DNA of 64,000 bases from Diaphorobacter limosus (lineage in GTDB: Bacteria; Pseudomonadota; Gammaproteobacteria; Burkholderiales; Burkholderiaceae_C), in assembly GCF_033100095.1 (NCBI RefSeq), contig NZ_CP136921.1, positions 900,501 through 964,500 of the forward strand, read 5' to 3'. Of this stretch, positions 8,840-19,408 are shown one piece after another. Position 1 is the first letter of the stretch. The number at the start of each line of letters is the position of its first letter. The notes under the pieces were generated by a model, which did not search any database, was not told the origin of the DNA, and worked only from the letters and a program-made list of their open reading frames with translations. The position numbers and the translations under genes were made by a program.

Positions 8840-8877
8840 AAATAGACTGGAAAGTCGCGTAATCACCCGCCAGGTCA

Positions 8878-10965
8878 CTACGCCGGCACCTGGTCGCCGC
8901 CATGGGCGCCGAACACCCTGTCCTTCAGATGCGCCAGCTCGTCGCGCACGCGCGCCGCCTGCTCGAACTCCAGGTTGCGCGCATGCTCCAACATGCGTTT
9001 TTCCAGCCGCTTGATCTCGCGCGCAATGTCCTTTTCGGACATCTCGTCGAGCTCGGCGTGGCGCTGAGCCTCCTGTTCCAGGCGCAGCGCCTCCTGACCG
9101 GCCTTGTCGCTGTAAACGCCGTCGATCAGGTCGCGCACCTGCTTGACGATGCCACGCGGCGTGATGCCATGCGCCTGGTTGTAGGCCAGTTGCCGCGCAC
9201 GCCGACGCTCGGTCTCGCCAATGGCCTTCTTCATGGAGTCGGTCACGCGGTCTGCATACAGGATGGCCCTTCCGTGCAAATTGCGCGCCGCCCGGCCTAT
9301 GGTCTGGATCAGGCTGCGCTCGGCGCGCAAAAAGCCTTCCTTGTCGGCATCCAGAATCGCCACCAGCGACACCTCGGGGATATCCAGGCCTTCGCGCAGC
9401 AGGTTGATGCCCACCAGCACGTCGAACGCCCCCAGGCGCAGGTCGCGAATGATCTCCACGCGCTCCACCGTGTCCACGTCAGAATGCAGGTAGCGCACCT
9501 TGACACCGTTGTCGGACAGATAGTCGGTCAGCTGCTCGGCCATGCGCTTGGTCAGGGTGGTGATGAGCACGCGCTGGCGCTGCTGCACGCACAGGCGAAT
9601 CTCCTGCAATACGTCATCCACCTGATGGGTGGCCGGGCGTACCTCCACCTCGGGATCGACCAGCCCCGTGGGCCGCACCACCTGATCCACCACCTGGCCG
9701 GAATGCTGCTTCTCGTAGTCAGCCGGCGTGGCCGAGACAAAAATCACCTGGCGCATGCGGCCTTCGAATTCCTCGAATTTGAGCGGCCGGTTGTCCAGCG
9801 CCGAGGGCAGGCGAAAGCCATATTCGACCAGCGTGGTCTTGCGCGAGCGGTCGCCGTTGTACATGGCGTTGAGCTGGCCGATCATCTGGTGGCTCTCGTC
9901 GAGGAACATCAGCGCATCCGGCGGCAGGTAGTCGGTGAGCGTGCTCGGCGGCTCGCCCGGCTGCGCGCCCGACAGATGGCGCGAATAATTCTCGATGCCC
10001 TTGCAATGCCCCACCTCGCTGAGCATCTCCAGGTCAAAGCGCGTGCGCTGCTCTAGCCGCTGGGCCTCGACCAGCTTGCCCTCCTTGGCAAAAAATTCCA
10101 GGCGCTCGCGCAGCTCCTCCTTGATGGTCTCCACCGCGCCCAGCACCACGTCGCGCGGCGTCACGTAGTGGCTGCTGGGGTAGACCGTGAAGCGCGGAAT
10201 CTTCTGCTGCACGCGCCCGGTGAGCGGATCGAAAAGCTGCAGACTCTCCACCTCGTCGTCAAACAGCTCGATGCGCACGGCCAACTCCGAATGCTCGGCC
10301 GGAAAAACGTCGATGGTGTCTCCGCGCACACGAAACTTGCCACGCGAAAAGTCCTGTTCATTGCGCTGGTACTGCATGCGTATCAGCTGGCCTATGGCAT
10401 CGCGCTGGCTCAACCTGTCACCCGCGCGCAGCGTCATGATCATGCGGTGGTAGCTCTCGGGGTTGCCAATGCCATAGATGGCCGACACCGTGGCGACGAT
10501 GACCACATCACGCCGCTCCAGCAGGCTCTTGGTGCACGACAGACGCATCTGCTCGATATGCTCGTTGATGGCGCTGTCCTTCTCTATGAACAGGTCGCGC
10601 TGCGGCACATAGGCCTCGGGCTGGTAGTAGTCGTAATAGCTGACGAAATACTCCACCGCGTTTTTCGGAAAGAACTCGCGAAACTCCGAGTACAGCTGCG
10701 CCGCCAGCGTCTTGTTAGGCGCGAACACGATGGCCGGCCGGCCCATCTGGGCGATCACATTGGCCATGGTGAAGGTCTTGCCCGAGCCGGTCACGCCCAG
10801 CAGGGTCTGGAACACCTCGCCGTCCTGCACGCCCTCCACCAGCCTGGCAATCGCCTCGGGCTGGTCGCCGGCGGGCGGATAGGGCTGGAACAGCTGGAAC
10901 GGCGAGCCGGGAAACTGGACGAACTGCCCGTCCACGGCGGCGGGCTCTGCGGTGACTTCATGCAT
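8878..10965 (-). CDS. uvrB: Excinuclease ABC subunit B
   Basis: A 695-residue nucleotide excision repair helicase-like protein. Walker A is GVTGSGKT, the beta-hairpin that probes DNA is in [12 protein letters not shown], the Walker B region is DESH, and a C-terminal UVR domain ([25 protein letters not shown]) binds UvrC. The start is placed at MHEVTAEP (10965); the open frame runs further upstream but with no family similarity. Slightly longer than E. coli UvrB because of the N-terminal extension before [14 protein letters not shown]. Confidence 0.96.
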   Translation of the reverse strand: MHEVTAEPAAVDGQFVQFPGSPFQLFQPYPPAGDQPEAIARLVEGVQDGEVFQTLLGVTGSGKTFTMANVIAQMGRPAIVFAPNKTLAAQLYSEFREFFPKNAVEYFVSYYDYYQPEAYVPQRDLFIEKDSAINEHIEQMRLSCTKSLLERRDVVIVATVSAIYGIGNPESYHRMIMTLRAGDRLSQRDAIGQLIRMQYQRNEQDFSRGKFRVRGDTIDVFPAEHSELAVRIELFDDEVESLQLFDPLTGRVQQKIPRFTVYPSSHYVTPRDVVLGAVETIKEELRERLEFFAKEGKLVEAQRLEQRTRFDLEMLSEVGHCKGIENYSRHLSGAQPGEPPSTLTDYLPPDALMFLDESHQMIGQLNAMYNGDRSRKTTLVEYGFRLPSALDNRPLKFEEFEGRMRQVIFVSATPADYEKQHSGQVVDQVVRPTGLVDPEVEVRPATHQVDDVLQEIRLCVQQRQRVLITTLTKRMAEQLTDYLSDNGVKVRYLHSDVDTVERVEIIRDLRLGAFDVLVGINLLREGLDIPEVSLVAILDADKEGFLRAERSLIQTIGRAARNLHGRAILYADRVTDSMKKAIGETERRRARQLAYNQAHGITPRGIVKQVRDLIDGVYSDKAGQEALRLEQEAQRHAELDEMSEKDIAREIKRLEKRMLEHARNLEFEQAARVRDELAHLKDRVFGAHGGDQVPA

Positions 10966-11044
10966 GGCGATAGAAGGGTGAACAGGTAAGCCTACTGCAG
11001 CTGGGGGCGCCGTGCAGGACTTCCACCCCCATGCCGCATCGGCA

Positions 11045-11674
11045 TCACGCCAACAGCTCGCACAGCATGTCCACATGCGCCTGGTGAAAATCTGGATCGG
11101 GATCGCTGCCCTCGCCAAACACCGCATGCCACAGCAGCACATGCACCATGGGCGACAGCGCCAGCCAGGGGTGGCGCGCCAGCACGCTGTCCTTCCTGCC
11201 GCTGGCCTTCAGGTTCTCGCTGATCACCGCCGTCACGTGCTGCGTGTTCAGCTGGGTCAGGTTTTTCCATTCATCCACGCGCAGCGGCACGCGCTCGCGC
11301 TCCGGAATCAATAGCCGCAGCAGCGTGATCACGTCCGGCGCCAGCAGCGCGGCCCGCAGGTGGTCAACGATCCACTCGGCGACGGCGCGCGTGCCCGCGC
11401 CGGCCGCCAGCTGCGGCATCCGCGCCCAATCCGTGCGGTGCAGGGTGCGATCGAGCAGCGCCTTGAAGATCGCGTCCTTGCTATCGAAATGCGCGTAAAG
11501 CCCGCCCTTGGACAGCCCGCAGCGTTGCGCTATGTCGTCTATGCGCGCGGCGCTGAAGCCGCGGCGGGAAAACTCCTGCAGCGCCGCATCCAGTATCTGG
11601 GGCACGCGCGCCTCGGGGGCCAGGCGCAGCCTGCGTTTGGGCAGGTTGATTTCGCTATCGCTCATGTGGGGCAT
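11045..11674 (-). CDS. TetR-family regulator of the adjacent efflux operon
   Basis: A 209-residue regulator. The N-terminal HTH ([28 protein letters not shown], about residues 43-70, read in two halves) is a clear TetR_N domain; the C-terminal ligand domain is not assigned. It is divergent from the efflux operon across 83 bp that contain a perfect palindrome, so it very probably represses both itself and the efflux genes. The inducer is unknown. Confidence 0.88.
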   Translation of the reverse strand: MPHMSDSEINLPKRRLRLAPEARVPQILDAALQEFSRRGFSAARIDDIAQRCGLSKGGLYAHFDSKDAIFKALLDRTLHRTDWARMPQLAAGAGTRAVAEWIVDHLRAALLAPDVITLLRLLIPERERVPLRVDEWKNLTQLNTQHVTAVISENLKASGRKDSVLARHPWLALSPMVHVLLWHAVFGEGSDPDPDFHQAHVDMLCELLA

Positions 11675-11723
11675 TGTGATCTTTCAGGGCTGGTGCTGCA
11701 GCGGTGTCGATGGTATATTAATT

Positions 11724-11737
11724 ACCGACTGGTCGGT
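11724..11737. promoter_or_regulatory. Palindromic TetR operator
   Basis: ACCGACTGGTCGGT is a perfect inverted repeat (6-bp arms, 2-bp centre) midway between the divergent TetR gene and the efflux operon. AT-rich promoter-like sequence flanks it on both sides (TATATTAATT, TATAAAG). Typical place and form for a local TetR repressor site. Confidence 0.75.
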
Positions 11738-11757
11738 TGTTATAAAGATCAAAGCCT

Positions 11758-13263
11758 ATGAACGACTTCCCGTTTTCCATTGCCCGCCGGCGCCCGGCTG
11801 CTGCCGGTCGCGGCGCCTGGGCGCAGCGCCTGCCGGCCGGTGCCCTGGTTGCCGGCACACTGTGGGCCCTGGCCGGCTGCACCACGCTGGCCCCCGGATA
11901 CCAGACTCCTGCAGCGCAGATTCCAGCCCAGTTCTCAAGCGCAAGCCCGGCCGACGCGAGCCAGGTCGGCGAGCTGGCCTGGCGCGACTACTTCACCGAA
12001 CCCGAACTGCAAGCGCTGATCACCAAGGCCCTGGCCAACAACCGTGACCTGCGCGCCGCCATGCTGCGCGTGGAGCAGGCGCGTGCCGCCTACGGCATTT
12101 CGCGCGCCGACCGCGTGCCGGCAGTGGGCCTGGGCCTGGATTCGCAGCGCACACGCGTGCCAGGCGACCTGAACTTCACGGGCCGGCCCATCGTTTCCAG
12201 CCAACACCAGCTGGGCGTGGGCTTGACCAGCTGGGAGATAGACCTGTGGGGTCGCGTGCGCAACATGAACGAAGCCGCACTGCAAACCTACCTGGCAAGC
12301 GCCGACGGCCAACGCGCCACGACCCTGATGCTTGTCGCCCAGGTGGCGGACGGCTGGCTCTCGGTGCGCGAGCTCGACCACCGCATTCAGCTGGCCGATC
12401 AGGCGCTGGCCACGCGCACCGAGGCGCGCCGACGCTTCGCGCGCCGAGTCGAGGTGGGGTCGTCATCCAAACTGGACTTCGTGCAGGTGGAGCTGCTGTG
12501 GCAACAGGCCAGCGCCCTGGTGACGCAGTTGCAGCTGCAGCGCAGCACGCAGCTGCATGCGCTGGGCCTGCTGGTGGGTGATCCGAGCCTGAGCCTGGCG
12601 CCGGCGACGCAGCCGCTGTCCGCCCTGGCACCGCTGCCGCCACTGGCACCCGGCCTGCCCTCTCAGTTGCTGGAAAACCGCCCCGACATCGTCGCTGCCG
12701 AGCGTCAGCTGCAGGCCGCCAACGCCCGCGTTGGCGCAGCGCGCGCTATGTTCTTCCCGCGCATCGCCCTCACCACCATGGCAGGCACGGCCAGTGCTGA
12801 TCTCGATGGCCTGTTTGCCTCCGGCAGCCGCGCCTGGACGTTCGCGCCCAGCGTGTCGCTGCCCATCTTCGATGGCGGGCGCCGCCAGGCCAACCTGGAG
12901 CTCGCCCAGGTGCAGCGCGAACAGGCGCTGAACGAATACCAGCAGGCCATCGAATCCGCGTTCCGCGACGTGGCCGATGCGCTTGCCGCAGGCCAGTCCT
13001 TGCAAGAGCAATTGCAGACCCTGCGCGCCACCGAGGACACGCTGACCGAGCGTGCGCGCCTGGCCGGCCGGCGCTACGAGGCCGGCGCGGCGCGCTACTT
13101 CGAGGTGCTGGATGCCGAACGCGACCTGCTCGCCACGCAGCAGCAGGTGGTACAGGCCGAGCATGCCTTGCTGACTGCGCGGCTGCGCCTGTACGCGGCG
13201 CTGGGCGGCGGCTCGCGCACACTCGCCCCGCTTCCCTTGCCGCTCCAGAAATCCGAGGAATGA
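11758..13263 (+). CDS. Outer-membrane efflux lipoprotein (NodT/OprM type)
   Basis: A 501-residue outer-membrane channel protein with an N-terminal signal ending in the lipobox LAGC (Cys41). Two OEP repeats follow (about residues 80-270 and 290-490) with the coiled-coil helices of TolC-like channels, including ENRPDIVAAERQLQAANARVG and RRYEAGAARYFEVLDAER. It opens an operon with HlyD, RbbA and YhhJ homologues, so it is likely the exit duct of that ABC exporter. The E. coli yhiI-rbbA-yhhJ locus lacks this gene. Confidence 0.92.
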   Translation: MNDFPFSIARRRPAAAGRGAWAQRLPAGALVAGTLWALAGCTTLAPGYQTPAAQIPAQFSSASPADASQVGELAWRDYFTEPELQALITKALANNRDLRAAMLRVEQARAAYGISRADRVPAVGLGLDSQRTRVPGDLNFTGRPIVSSQHQLGVGLTSWEIDLWGRVRNMNEAALQTYLASADGQRATTLMLVAQVADGWLSVRELDHRIQLADQALATRTEARRRFARRVEVGSSSKLDFVQVELLWQQASALVTQLQLQRSTQLHALGLLVGDPSLSLAPATQPLSALAPLPPLAPGLPSQLLENRPDIVAAERQLQAANARVGAARAMFFPRIALTTMAGTASADLDGLFASGSRAWTFAPSVSLPIFDGGRRQANLELAQVQREQALNEYQQAIESAFRDVADALAAGQSLQEQLQTLRATEDTLTERARLAGRRYEAGAARYFEVLDAERDLLATQQQVVQAEHALLTARLRLYAALGGGSRTLAPLPLPLQKSEE

Positions 13264-13267
13264 CACC

Positions 13268-14356
13268 ATGAACGCAACATTGAAAAAATGGCTTGTCCCT
13301 GCCGCCATCGCGCTGCTCGCTGGCGGCGCTTACATGGCCTGGAATGCCACGCGCGACCAGGGCCCGGGCGAAGGCTTCGTGCACGGCAACGGCCGCATCG
13401 AGGCCACCGAGATCGACGTGGCCACCAAGCTGCCGGGCCGCCTGGCCGAGGTGCTGGCGGCCGAAGGCGCCTTCGTCAAGGCCGGTGACGTGCTGGCACG
13501 CATGGACATAGCCTCGCTGCAGGCCCAGCGCAGCGAGGCCGTGGCGCGCCATGCACAGGCCCAGCATGGCGTGGCCACGGCGCATGCCCAAGTGGCGCTG
13601 CGCGAGAGCGACCTGCGCGCCATGCAGGCCCAGGTACTGCTGCGCGAGAGCGAGCTGGATGCCGCCCAGCGACGCCTGGCACGCTCCACCGACCTGTCGC
13701 GCGACGGCGCCTCGTCGCAGCAGGAGCTGGACGACGACCGCACCCGCGTGCGCGGCGCGCAGGCGGCGGTGACGGCGGCCAAGGCCCAGGTCGATGCCGC
13801 ACGCGCCGCCACCGAAGCGGCCCGCACCCAGGTCACCGGCGCCAAGGCGCAGGTCGACGCCGCGCAGGCCAGCATCGAGCGCATTGACGCCGACATGAAA
13901 GATGCCGTGTTGACGGCCCCGCGCGACGGCCGCGTGCAGGTGCGCGTGGCGCAACCGGGCGAGGTGCTGGGCGCGGGCGGGCGCGTGCTCAATCTGCTCG
14001 ATCTATCCGACGTTTATATGACCTTCTTCGTGCCCGAAACCGTGGCCGGGCGCATCGCGCTGGGCAGCGAGGTGCGGATCGTGCTCGACGCCATGCCTGG
14101 CACGGTGATCCCGGCCCAGGTGTCATTCGTCGCCAGCCAGGCGCAGTTCACGCCCAAGACGGTGGAGACGGCCAGCGAGCGCCAGAAGTTGATGTTCCGC
14201 GTGCGCGCGCAGATCGCGCCGCAGCTGCTGCAGCGCTACATCGAGCAGGTCAAGACCGGAGTGCCGGGCGTTGCCTGGCTCAAGCTGGACTCCAACGCCC
14301 AGTGGCCGGCTTCACTGGCGCTGGATCCGCGTACAACGGCCGTGGGTGGGAGCTGA
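13268..14356 (+). CDS. yhiI: HlyD-family membrane fusion protein (YhiI homologue)
   Basis: A 362-residue periplasmic adaptor: one N-terminal membrane helix (about residues 9-25), a split biotinyl-lipoyl domain ([19 protein letters not shown] and the later [21 protein letters not shown]), a long Ala/Gln-rich coiled coil in between, and a beta-barrel domain. The motif [12 protein letters not shown] and the C-terminal [13 protein letters not shown] match E. coli YhiI closely. It starts 4 bp after the outer-membrane gene and couples it to the inner-membrane ABC parts. Confidence 0.93.
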   Translation: MNATLKKWLVPAAIALLAGGAYMAWNATRDQGPGEGFVHGNGRIEATEIDVATKLPGRLAEVLAAEGAFVKAGDVLARMDIASLQAQRSEAVARHAQAQHGVATAHAQVALRESDLRAMQAQVLLRESELDAAQRRLARSTDLSRDGASSQQELDDDRTRVRGAQAAVTAAKAQVDAARAATEAARTQVTGAKAQVDAAQASIERIDADMKDAVLTAPRDGRVQVRVAQPGEVLGAGGRVLNLLDLSDVYMTFFVPETVAGRIALGSEVRIVLDAMPGTVIPAQVSFVASQAQFTPKTVETASERQKLMFRVRAQIAPQLLQRYIEQVKTGVPGVAWLKLDSNAQWPASLALDPRTTAVGGS

Positions 14357-14360
14357 TTTC

Positions 14361-17111
14361 ATGGTGACCTCAGCACAGCTCGAACCGGTCATCCGGCTCA
14401 GCGGCGTTGGCCTGCACTACGGCAAGCGGTGCGCTCTCGCCGGGATCGACCAGGCCCTGCCAGCGGGCTGCATGGTCGGCCTGATCGGGCCCGATGGCGT
14501 GGGCAAGTCGAGCCTGCTGTCGCTGATCGCCGGCGCGCGCAAGATTCAGGACGGCACGGTGTGGGTGCTCGGCGGCGACATGCGCGAACGCAGCCACCGC
14601 AACCGGGTCTGCCCGCGCATCGCCTACATGCCGCAGGGCCTGGGCAAAAACCTCTACCCCACCTTGTCGGTCGAAGAGAACCTGCAGTTCTTCGCGCGAC
14701 TGTTTGGCCACGATGCGCCCGAGCGGCGCCGGCGCATCGATGACCTCACCCGCTCCACCGGCCTGCACCGGTTTCTCGACCGCCCGGCGGGCAAGCTCTC
14801 GGGCGGCATGAAGCAAAAGCTCGGGCTGTGCTGCGCGCTGATCCACGACCCCGATCTGTTGATCCTCGACGAACCAACCACCGGCGTCGATCCGCTGGCA
14901 CGGTCGCAGTTCTGGGATCTGATCGATCGCATTCGCAGCCAGCGCCCGCAAATGAGCGTGCTGGTCGCCACCGCCTACATGGACGAAGCCGAGCGCTTTG
15001 ACTGGCTGATGGCCATGGACGACGGCCGCGTGCTGGCCACCGGTACGCCGCAGGAGTTGTTCGCACGCACGGCGACCGACTCGCTGGAGGCGGCCTTCAT
15101 CGCACTGTTGCCACCGGAGAAGAAGCACGGCCATGCGCCGGTGACGATTCCTCCTCTGGAGGCCGATGCCGGCGACATCGCGATCGAGGCCAAGAATCTC
15201 ACCATGCGCTTTGGCGATTTCGTCGCCGTCGATCAGGTGTCGTTTCGCATCCGCCGCGGCGAGATTTTTGGCTTTCTCGGCTCCAACGGCTGCGGCAAGT
15301 CCACCACCATGAAGATGCTCACCGGCCTGCTGCCAGCCAGCGAAGGCCAGGCTTGGCTGTTCGGCCATGAGGTCGACCCCAGGGACATCGACACCCGCCG
15401 CCGCGTGGGCTATATGTCACAGGCGTTTTCGCTCTATGGCGAGCTCACGGTACGGCAAAACCTCGTGCTGCACGCGCAGCTGTTCAACGTGCCCGAGGCC
15501 CATATCGCGCAGCGCGTGCAGGAAATGGCCGAGCGTTTTGACCTCACCGGCGCCATGGACAGCCTGCCCGCTAGCCTGCCGCTGGGCATGCGCCAGCGCC
15601 TGTCGCTGGCCGTGGCCATGGTGCACCAGCCCGAGCTCTTGATCCTCGACGAGCCCACCTCGGGCGTGGACCCGGTGGCGCGCGATGCGTTCTGGCGGCT
15701 GTTGATCGAGCTGTCGCGGCGCGACCAGGTGACGATCTTCATCTCGACGCACTTCATGAACGAGGCCGAGCGCTGCGACCGCATGTCGATGATGCACGCG
15801 GGCAAGGTGCTCGACAGCGACGCGCCGGCCAAGCTGGTGCAAAAGCGCGGTGCGAAGACGCTGGAAGAAGCCTTCATCGGCTACCTGGTCGAAGCCGAGG
15901 GCGGCGCGCAGGAGGCGCAGGATGCGCCGCCGGTTTCGGCCCCGGCAGCAAGCACCCAAGAAGTTGCCACGGCGCCCGCACGCAGCACCCCATTCAGCTT
16001 GCAGCGTCTGCTCAGCTACCTGTGGCGCGAGGCGCTGGAGCTGCGGCGCGACCCGATTCGCCTGACGCTGGCGCTGGGTGGCTCGATCTTGCTGATGTTC
16101 GTGATCGGCTTTGGCATCAGCATGGACGTGCAGGATCTGCGCTACGCCGTGCTCGACCGCGACAACACCACGCTCAGCCGCGACTATGCGCTGCAGTTGT
16201 CGGGATCGCGCTACTTCGTCGAGCGACCCGCGCTCACAGACTACGACGAACTCGACCGGCGCATGCAAAGCGGCGAGCTGTCGCTGGCCATCGAGATACC
16301 CCAGGGCTTCATGCGCGACGCGCTGCGCGGCCATGGCGTGCAGATCGGCGCCTGGGTCGATGGCGCCATGCCCACGCGCGCCGAAACCGTGCGGGGCTAT
16401 GTGCAGGGCATGCACCAGAGCTGGCTGGCCACGCAGGCCGCGGCCATGGGCGTGCGCACGGCCGGCACCGCCCAGGTGGAGACGCGCTTTCGCTACAACC
16501 CGGATGTGAAAAGCCTGCCGGCCATGGTGCCGGCAGTGATTCCGATGCTGCTCCTGATGCTGCCAGCCATGCTGACGGCGCTGGCCGTGGTGCGCGAGAA
16601 GGAAACCGGCTCGATCACCAACCTCTACGTCACACCGGTCACCCGCAGTGAGTTTCTGCTCGGCAAGCAGCTACCCTACGTCGGCCTGGCGATGGTCAAC
16701 TTCCTGCTGATGGCCTTGCTGGCGGTGACCGTGTTCGGTGTGCCGGTCAAGGGCAGCTTTGTGACCTTGACGCTGGCCGCGCTGGTGTTTGGCTTTGTCT
16801 CCACCGGCATGGGCCTGCTGGCCTCCACGGTGACCAAGAGCCAGATCGCGGCGATGTTTCTGGCCATGATAGGCACCATCATTCCGGCCACCCAGTTCTC
16901 CGGGCTGATCGATCCGGTGTCCTCGCTCGAAGGCAGCGGCAAGCTGATCGGCCAGGTCTACCCGGCCACCCACATGATCACCATCAGCCGCGGAGTGTTC
17001 AGCAAGGCGCTGGACTTTGCCGACCTGTCGGGCGCCTTCTGGCCCATGCTGCTGTCGGTGCCGGTGATCATTGGCACCGCCATCGTGCTGCTCAAGAAGC
17101 AGGAGCGTTGA
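14361..17111 (+). CDS. rbbA: RbbA-type ABC transporter: two ATPase domains fused to a permease
   Basis: A 916-residue fusion. ABC domain 1 (about 10-250) has Walker [10 protein letters not shown], signature LSGGMKQK and [16 protein letters not shown] domain 2 (about 275-510) has [10 protein letters not shown], a variant signature LPLGMRQR and [13 protein letters not shown]. The remaining part is an ABC-2 permease with about six helices. Order, length and motifs match E. coli RbbA (YhiH), described both as a ribosome-associated ATPase and as a transporter. The ATG at 14361 follows the yhiI stop by 4 bp. The next gene is the partner permease. Confidence 0.93.
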   Translation: MVTSAQLEPVIRLSGVGLHYGKRCALAGIDQALPAGCMVGLIGPDGVGKSSLLSLIAGARKIQDGTVWVLGGDMRERSHRNRVCPRIAYMPQGLGKNLYPTLSVEENLQFFARLFGHDAPERRRRIDDLTRSTGLHRFLDRPAGKLSGGMKQKLGLCCALIHDPDLLILDEPTTGVDPLARSQFWDLIDRIRSQRPQMSVLVATAYMDEAERFDWLMAMDDGRVLATGTPQELFARTATDSLEAAFIALLPPEKKHGHAPVTIPPLEADAGDIAIEAKNLTMRFGDFVAVDQVSFRIRRGEIFGFLGSNGCGKSTTMKMLTGLLPASEGQAWLFGHEVDPRDIDTRRRVGYMSQAFSLYGELTVRQNLVLHAQLFNVPEAHIAQRVQEMAERFDLTGAMDSLPASLPLGMRQRLSLAVAMVHQPELLILDEPTSGVDPVARDAFWRLLIELSRRDQVTIFISTHFMNEAERCDRMSMMHAGKVLDSDAPAKLVQKRGAKTLEEAFIGYLVEAEGGAQEAQDAPPVSAPAASTQEVATAPARSTPFSLQRLLSYLWREALELRRDPIRLTLALGGSILLMFVIGFGISMDVQDLRYAVLDRDNTTLSRDYALQLSGSRYFVERPALTDYDELDRRMQSGELSLAIEIPQGFMRDALRGHGVQIGAWVDGAMPTRAETVRGYVQGMHQSWLATQAAAMGVRTAGTAQVETRFRYNPDVKSLPAMVPAVIPMLLLMLPAMLTALAVVREKETGSITNLYVTPVTRSEFLLGKQLPYVGLAMVNFLLMALLAVTVFGVPVKGSFVTLTLAALVFGFVSTGMGLLASTVTKSQIAAMFLAMIGTIIPATQFSGLIDPVSSLEGSGKLIGQVYPATHMITISRGVFSKALDFADLSGAFWPMLLSVPVIIGTAIVLLKKQER

Positions 17112-17112
17112 G

Positions 17113-18258
17113 ATGAACCGCGCGCGCTCCAGCATCCGCCACCTCGTCAACATCTATCGCCTGGGCGTCAAGGAGCTGTGGAGCCTGTGGCGCGATCCAA
17201 TGATGCTGGTGCTCATCGTCTGGGTGTTCACCGGCTCGGTCTACACCGCCGCCACGGCCATGCCAGAGACGTTGCACAACGTACCCATCGCGATCATCGA
17301 TGAGGACGACTCGGCACTATCGCAGCGCATCGTGAGCGCGTTCTACCCGCCGCAGTTCATTGCGCCGCGGCTCGTCTCCATGACCGAGGCCGACCGGGGC
17401 ATGGACGCCGGCCTGTACACCTTCTCCCTGCACCTGCCCCAGGGCTTGCAGCGCGACGTGCTGGCTGGGCGCGCACCGCAGCTGCAGCTCAACGTCGACG
17501 CCACGCGCATGAGCCAGGCCTTCACTGGCAGCGGCAATGTGCAGCAGATCGTGCTGGCCGAGGTGGGCGAGTTCGTCCAGCGCCAGCGCGTCGGCACGGC
17601 CGCGCCGGTGGAGCTGGCCGTGCGCGCGCGCTTCAACCCGGCGCTGGAGAAAAGCTGGTTCGGCAGCCTGAACCAGATCATCAACCAGATCACCCTGCTG
17701 TCCATCATCCTGACCGGAGCGGCGCTGCTGCGCGAGCGCGAGCACGGCACCATCGAGCACCTGCTGGTCATGCCGGTGACGCCCACCGAGATCATGTTGT
17801 CCAAGATCTGGGCCATGGGGCTGGTGGTGCTGGCCGCCGCCGCCCTGTCGCTCAACCTGGTGGTGCGCGCCATGCTGCAGGTGCCGGTGCAGGGGTCGCT
17901 GCCGCTGTTCTTCACCGGGGCGGCGCTGTGCCTGTTTGCCACCACGTCGATGGGCATTTTTCTGGCGACGCTGGCGCGCAACATGGCCCAGTTCGGCATG
18001 TTGCTGGTGCTCACCATCATGCCGCTGCAGATGCTTTCGGGCGGAACCACGCCGCGCGAAAGCATGCCCGAGATGGTGCAGACCATCATGCTGGCGGCGC
18101 CGACCACGCATTTCGTCGAGATCGGCCAGGCCATCCTCTACCGCGGCGCTGGCATCGACGTCGTGTGGCAGCCCTTTCTGTGGATGGCGCTGATCGGCGC
18201 CGTGCTGTTTGCGCTGTCGCTGGCGCGCTTTCGCAAGACCATCGCGCAAATGGCCTGA
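17113..18258 (+). CDS. yhhJ: ABC-2 permease (YhhJ homologue)
   Basis: A 381-residue ABC-2 type permease: one N-terminal helix (about 24-45), a large extracytoplasmic domain, then five helices from about residue 185 on. LLREREHGTIEHLLVMPVTP is the typical intracellular coupling segment. It starts one base after the rbbA stop, with its ribosome site (AGGAG) inside rbbA. It pairs with RbbA to form the exporter core. The cargo is unknown. Confidence 0.92.
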   Translation: MNRARSSIRHLVNIYRLGVKELWSLWRDPMMLVLIVWVFTGSVYTAATAMPETLHNVPIAIIDEDDSALSQRIVSAFYPPQFIAPRLVSMTEADRGMDAGLYTFSLHLPQGLQRDVLAGRAPQLQLNVDATRMSQAFTGSGNVQQIVLAEVGEFVQRQRVGTAAPVELAVRARFNPALEKSWFGSLNQIINQITLLSIILTGAALLREREHGTIEHLLVMPVTPTEIMLSKIWAMGLVVLAAAALSLNLVVRAMLQVPVQGSLPLFFTGAALCLFATTSMGIFLATLARNMAQFGMLLVLTIMPLQMLSGGTTPRESMPEMVQTIMLAAPTTHFVEIGQAILYRGAGIDVVWQPFLWMALIGAVLFALSLARFRKTIAQMA

Positions 18259-18315
18259 TACGCCCGCCGCAACACCTGTTGAGTTTCCACCCACCCCCCG
18301 AAAAGGAGTTTCGTG

Positions 18316-19344
18316 ATGAACAAGACCATGAAAGCCGCCGTCGTACGCGCCTTCGACCAGCCGCTGGCCATCGAAGAAGTGCCAGTGCCGCGCCCAGGTG
18401 CGGGTGACGTGCTGGTCAAGATCGAGGCCTGCGGCGTCTGCCACACCGACCTGCACGCCGCCGAGGGCGACTGGCCGGTCAAGCCCAACCCGCCCTTCAT
18501 TCCCGGCCACGAGGGCGTGGGCTTCGTCGCCGCGGTGGGCGCCGGTGTCAAGCATGTCAAGGAGGGCGACCGCGTCGGCATTCCATGGCTGTACTCGGCC
18601 TGCGGCCATTGCACGCACTGCCTGGGCGGCTGGGAGACGCTGTGCGAGAGCCAGCAGAACACCGGCTACTCGGTCAACGGCGGCTTTGCCGAATACGCGC
18701 TGGGCAACGCCGACTACGTGGGCCACCTGCCGGCCAACGTTGGCTTTGTCGAGATAGCGCCGGTGCTGTGCGCGGGCGTCACGGTCTACAAGGGGCTCAA
18801 GGTGACCGACACCAAGCCGGGCGACTGGGTGGTGATCTCGGGCATCGGCGGCCTGGGCCATATGGCGGTGCAATACGCCCGGGCCATGGGCCTGAACGTG
18901 GCGGCGGTGGATGTGGACGACACCAAGCTCAGGCTTGCCGAGCGCCTGGGCGCCACGGTGACCGTGAACGCCTTGAACACCGATCCGGCGGCGTTTCTGA
19001 AGAAGGAAATCGGCGGCGCCCATGGTGCGCTGGTGACTGCGGTATCGCCCAAGGCCTTCGCACAGGCCACCGGCATGCTGCGCCGCGGCGGCACCATGTC
19101 GCTGGTCGGACTGCCGCCAGGCGACTTTCCGCTGGACATCTTCGGCATGGTGCTGAACGGCATCACCGTGCGCGGCTCCATTGTTGGCAGCCGACTGGAT
19201 CTGCAGGAGTCGCTGGCGTTTGCCGAGCAGGCCAAGGTGGCCGCCACCGTTGCCAGCGACCGGCTGGAGAACATCAACGACATCTTCGCGCGCATGCATG
19301 CCGGCCAGATCGAGGGCCGCATCGTGCTCGACATGAACGCCTGA
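18316..19344 (+). CDS. adhP: Zinc-dependent alcohol dehydrogenase
   Basis: A 342-residue medium-chain dehydrogenase. Catalytic zinc ligands lie in [10 protein letters not shown] and GHEGVG; the structural zinc site is CGHCTHC with a further Cys a few residues on; the NAD-binding motif is [13 protein letters not shown]. This fits the tetrameric ethanol-active AdhP/AdhA family. AAGGAG lies 8 bases before the ATG. It follows the exporter operon by 57 bp and is followed by a strong hairpin and the PHA synthase gene. Likely role: aldehyde/alcohol redox balance. Confidence 0.92.
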   Translation: MNKTMKAAVVRAFDQPLAIEEVPVPRPGAGDVLVKIEACGVCHTDLHAAEGDWPVKPNPPFIPGHEGVGFVAAVGAGVKHVKEGDRVGIPWLYSACGHCTHCLGGWETLCESQQNTGYSVNGGFAEYALGNADYVGHLPANVGFVEIAPVLCAGVTVYKGLKVTDTKPGDWVVISGIGGLGHMAVQYARAMGLNVAAVDVDDTKLRLAERLGATVTVNALNTDPAAFLKKEIGGAHGALVTAVSPKAFAQATGMLRRGGTMSLVGLPPGDFPLDIFGMVLNGITVRGSIVGSRLDLQESLAFAEQAKVAATVASDRLENINDIFARMHAGQIEGRIVLDMNA

Positions 19345-19360
19345 GACGCTGCATCCGTGC

Positions 19361-19387
19361 GGGCCCTGCCCCGCTTTCGCAGGGCCC
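19361..19387 (+). other. Strong stem-loop between adhP and phaC
   Basis: GGGCCCTGC pairs perfectly with GCAGGGCCC over a 9-base loop. No T-tract follows, so it is more likely an mRNA processing or stability element than an intrinsic terminator. It lies 17 bp after adhP and about 20 bp before phaC. Confidence 0.5.
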
Positions 19388-19408
19388 CATACCCAAGGAA
19401 ATCGACAC

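Noticed and set aside
8651..8878. A 75-codon frame between iscR and uvrB
   Set aside because: It runs through the isc promoter and IscR site, has no ribosome site and no similarity that I can recognise.
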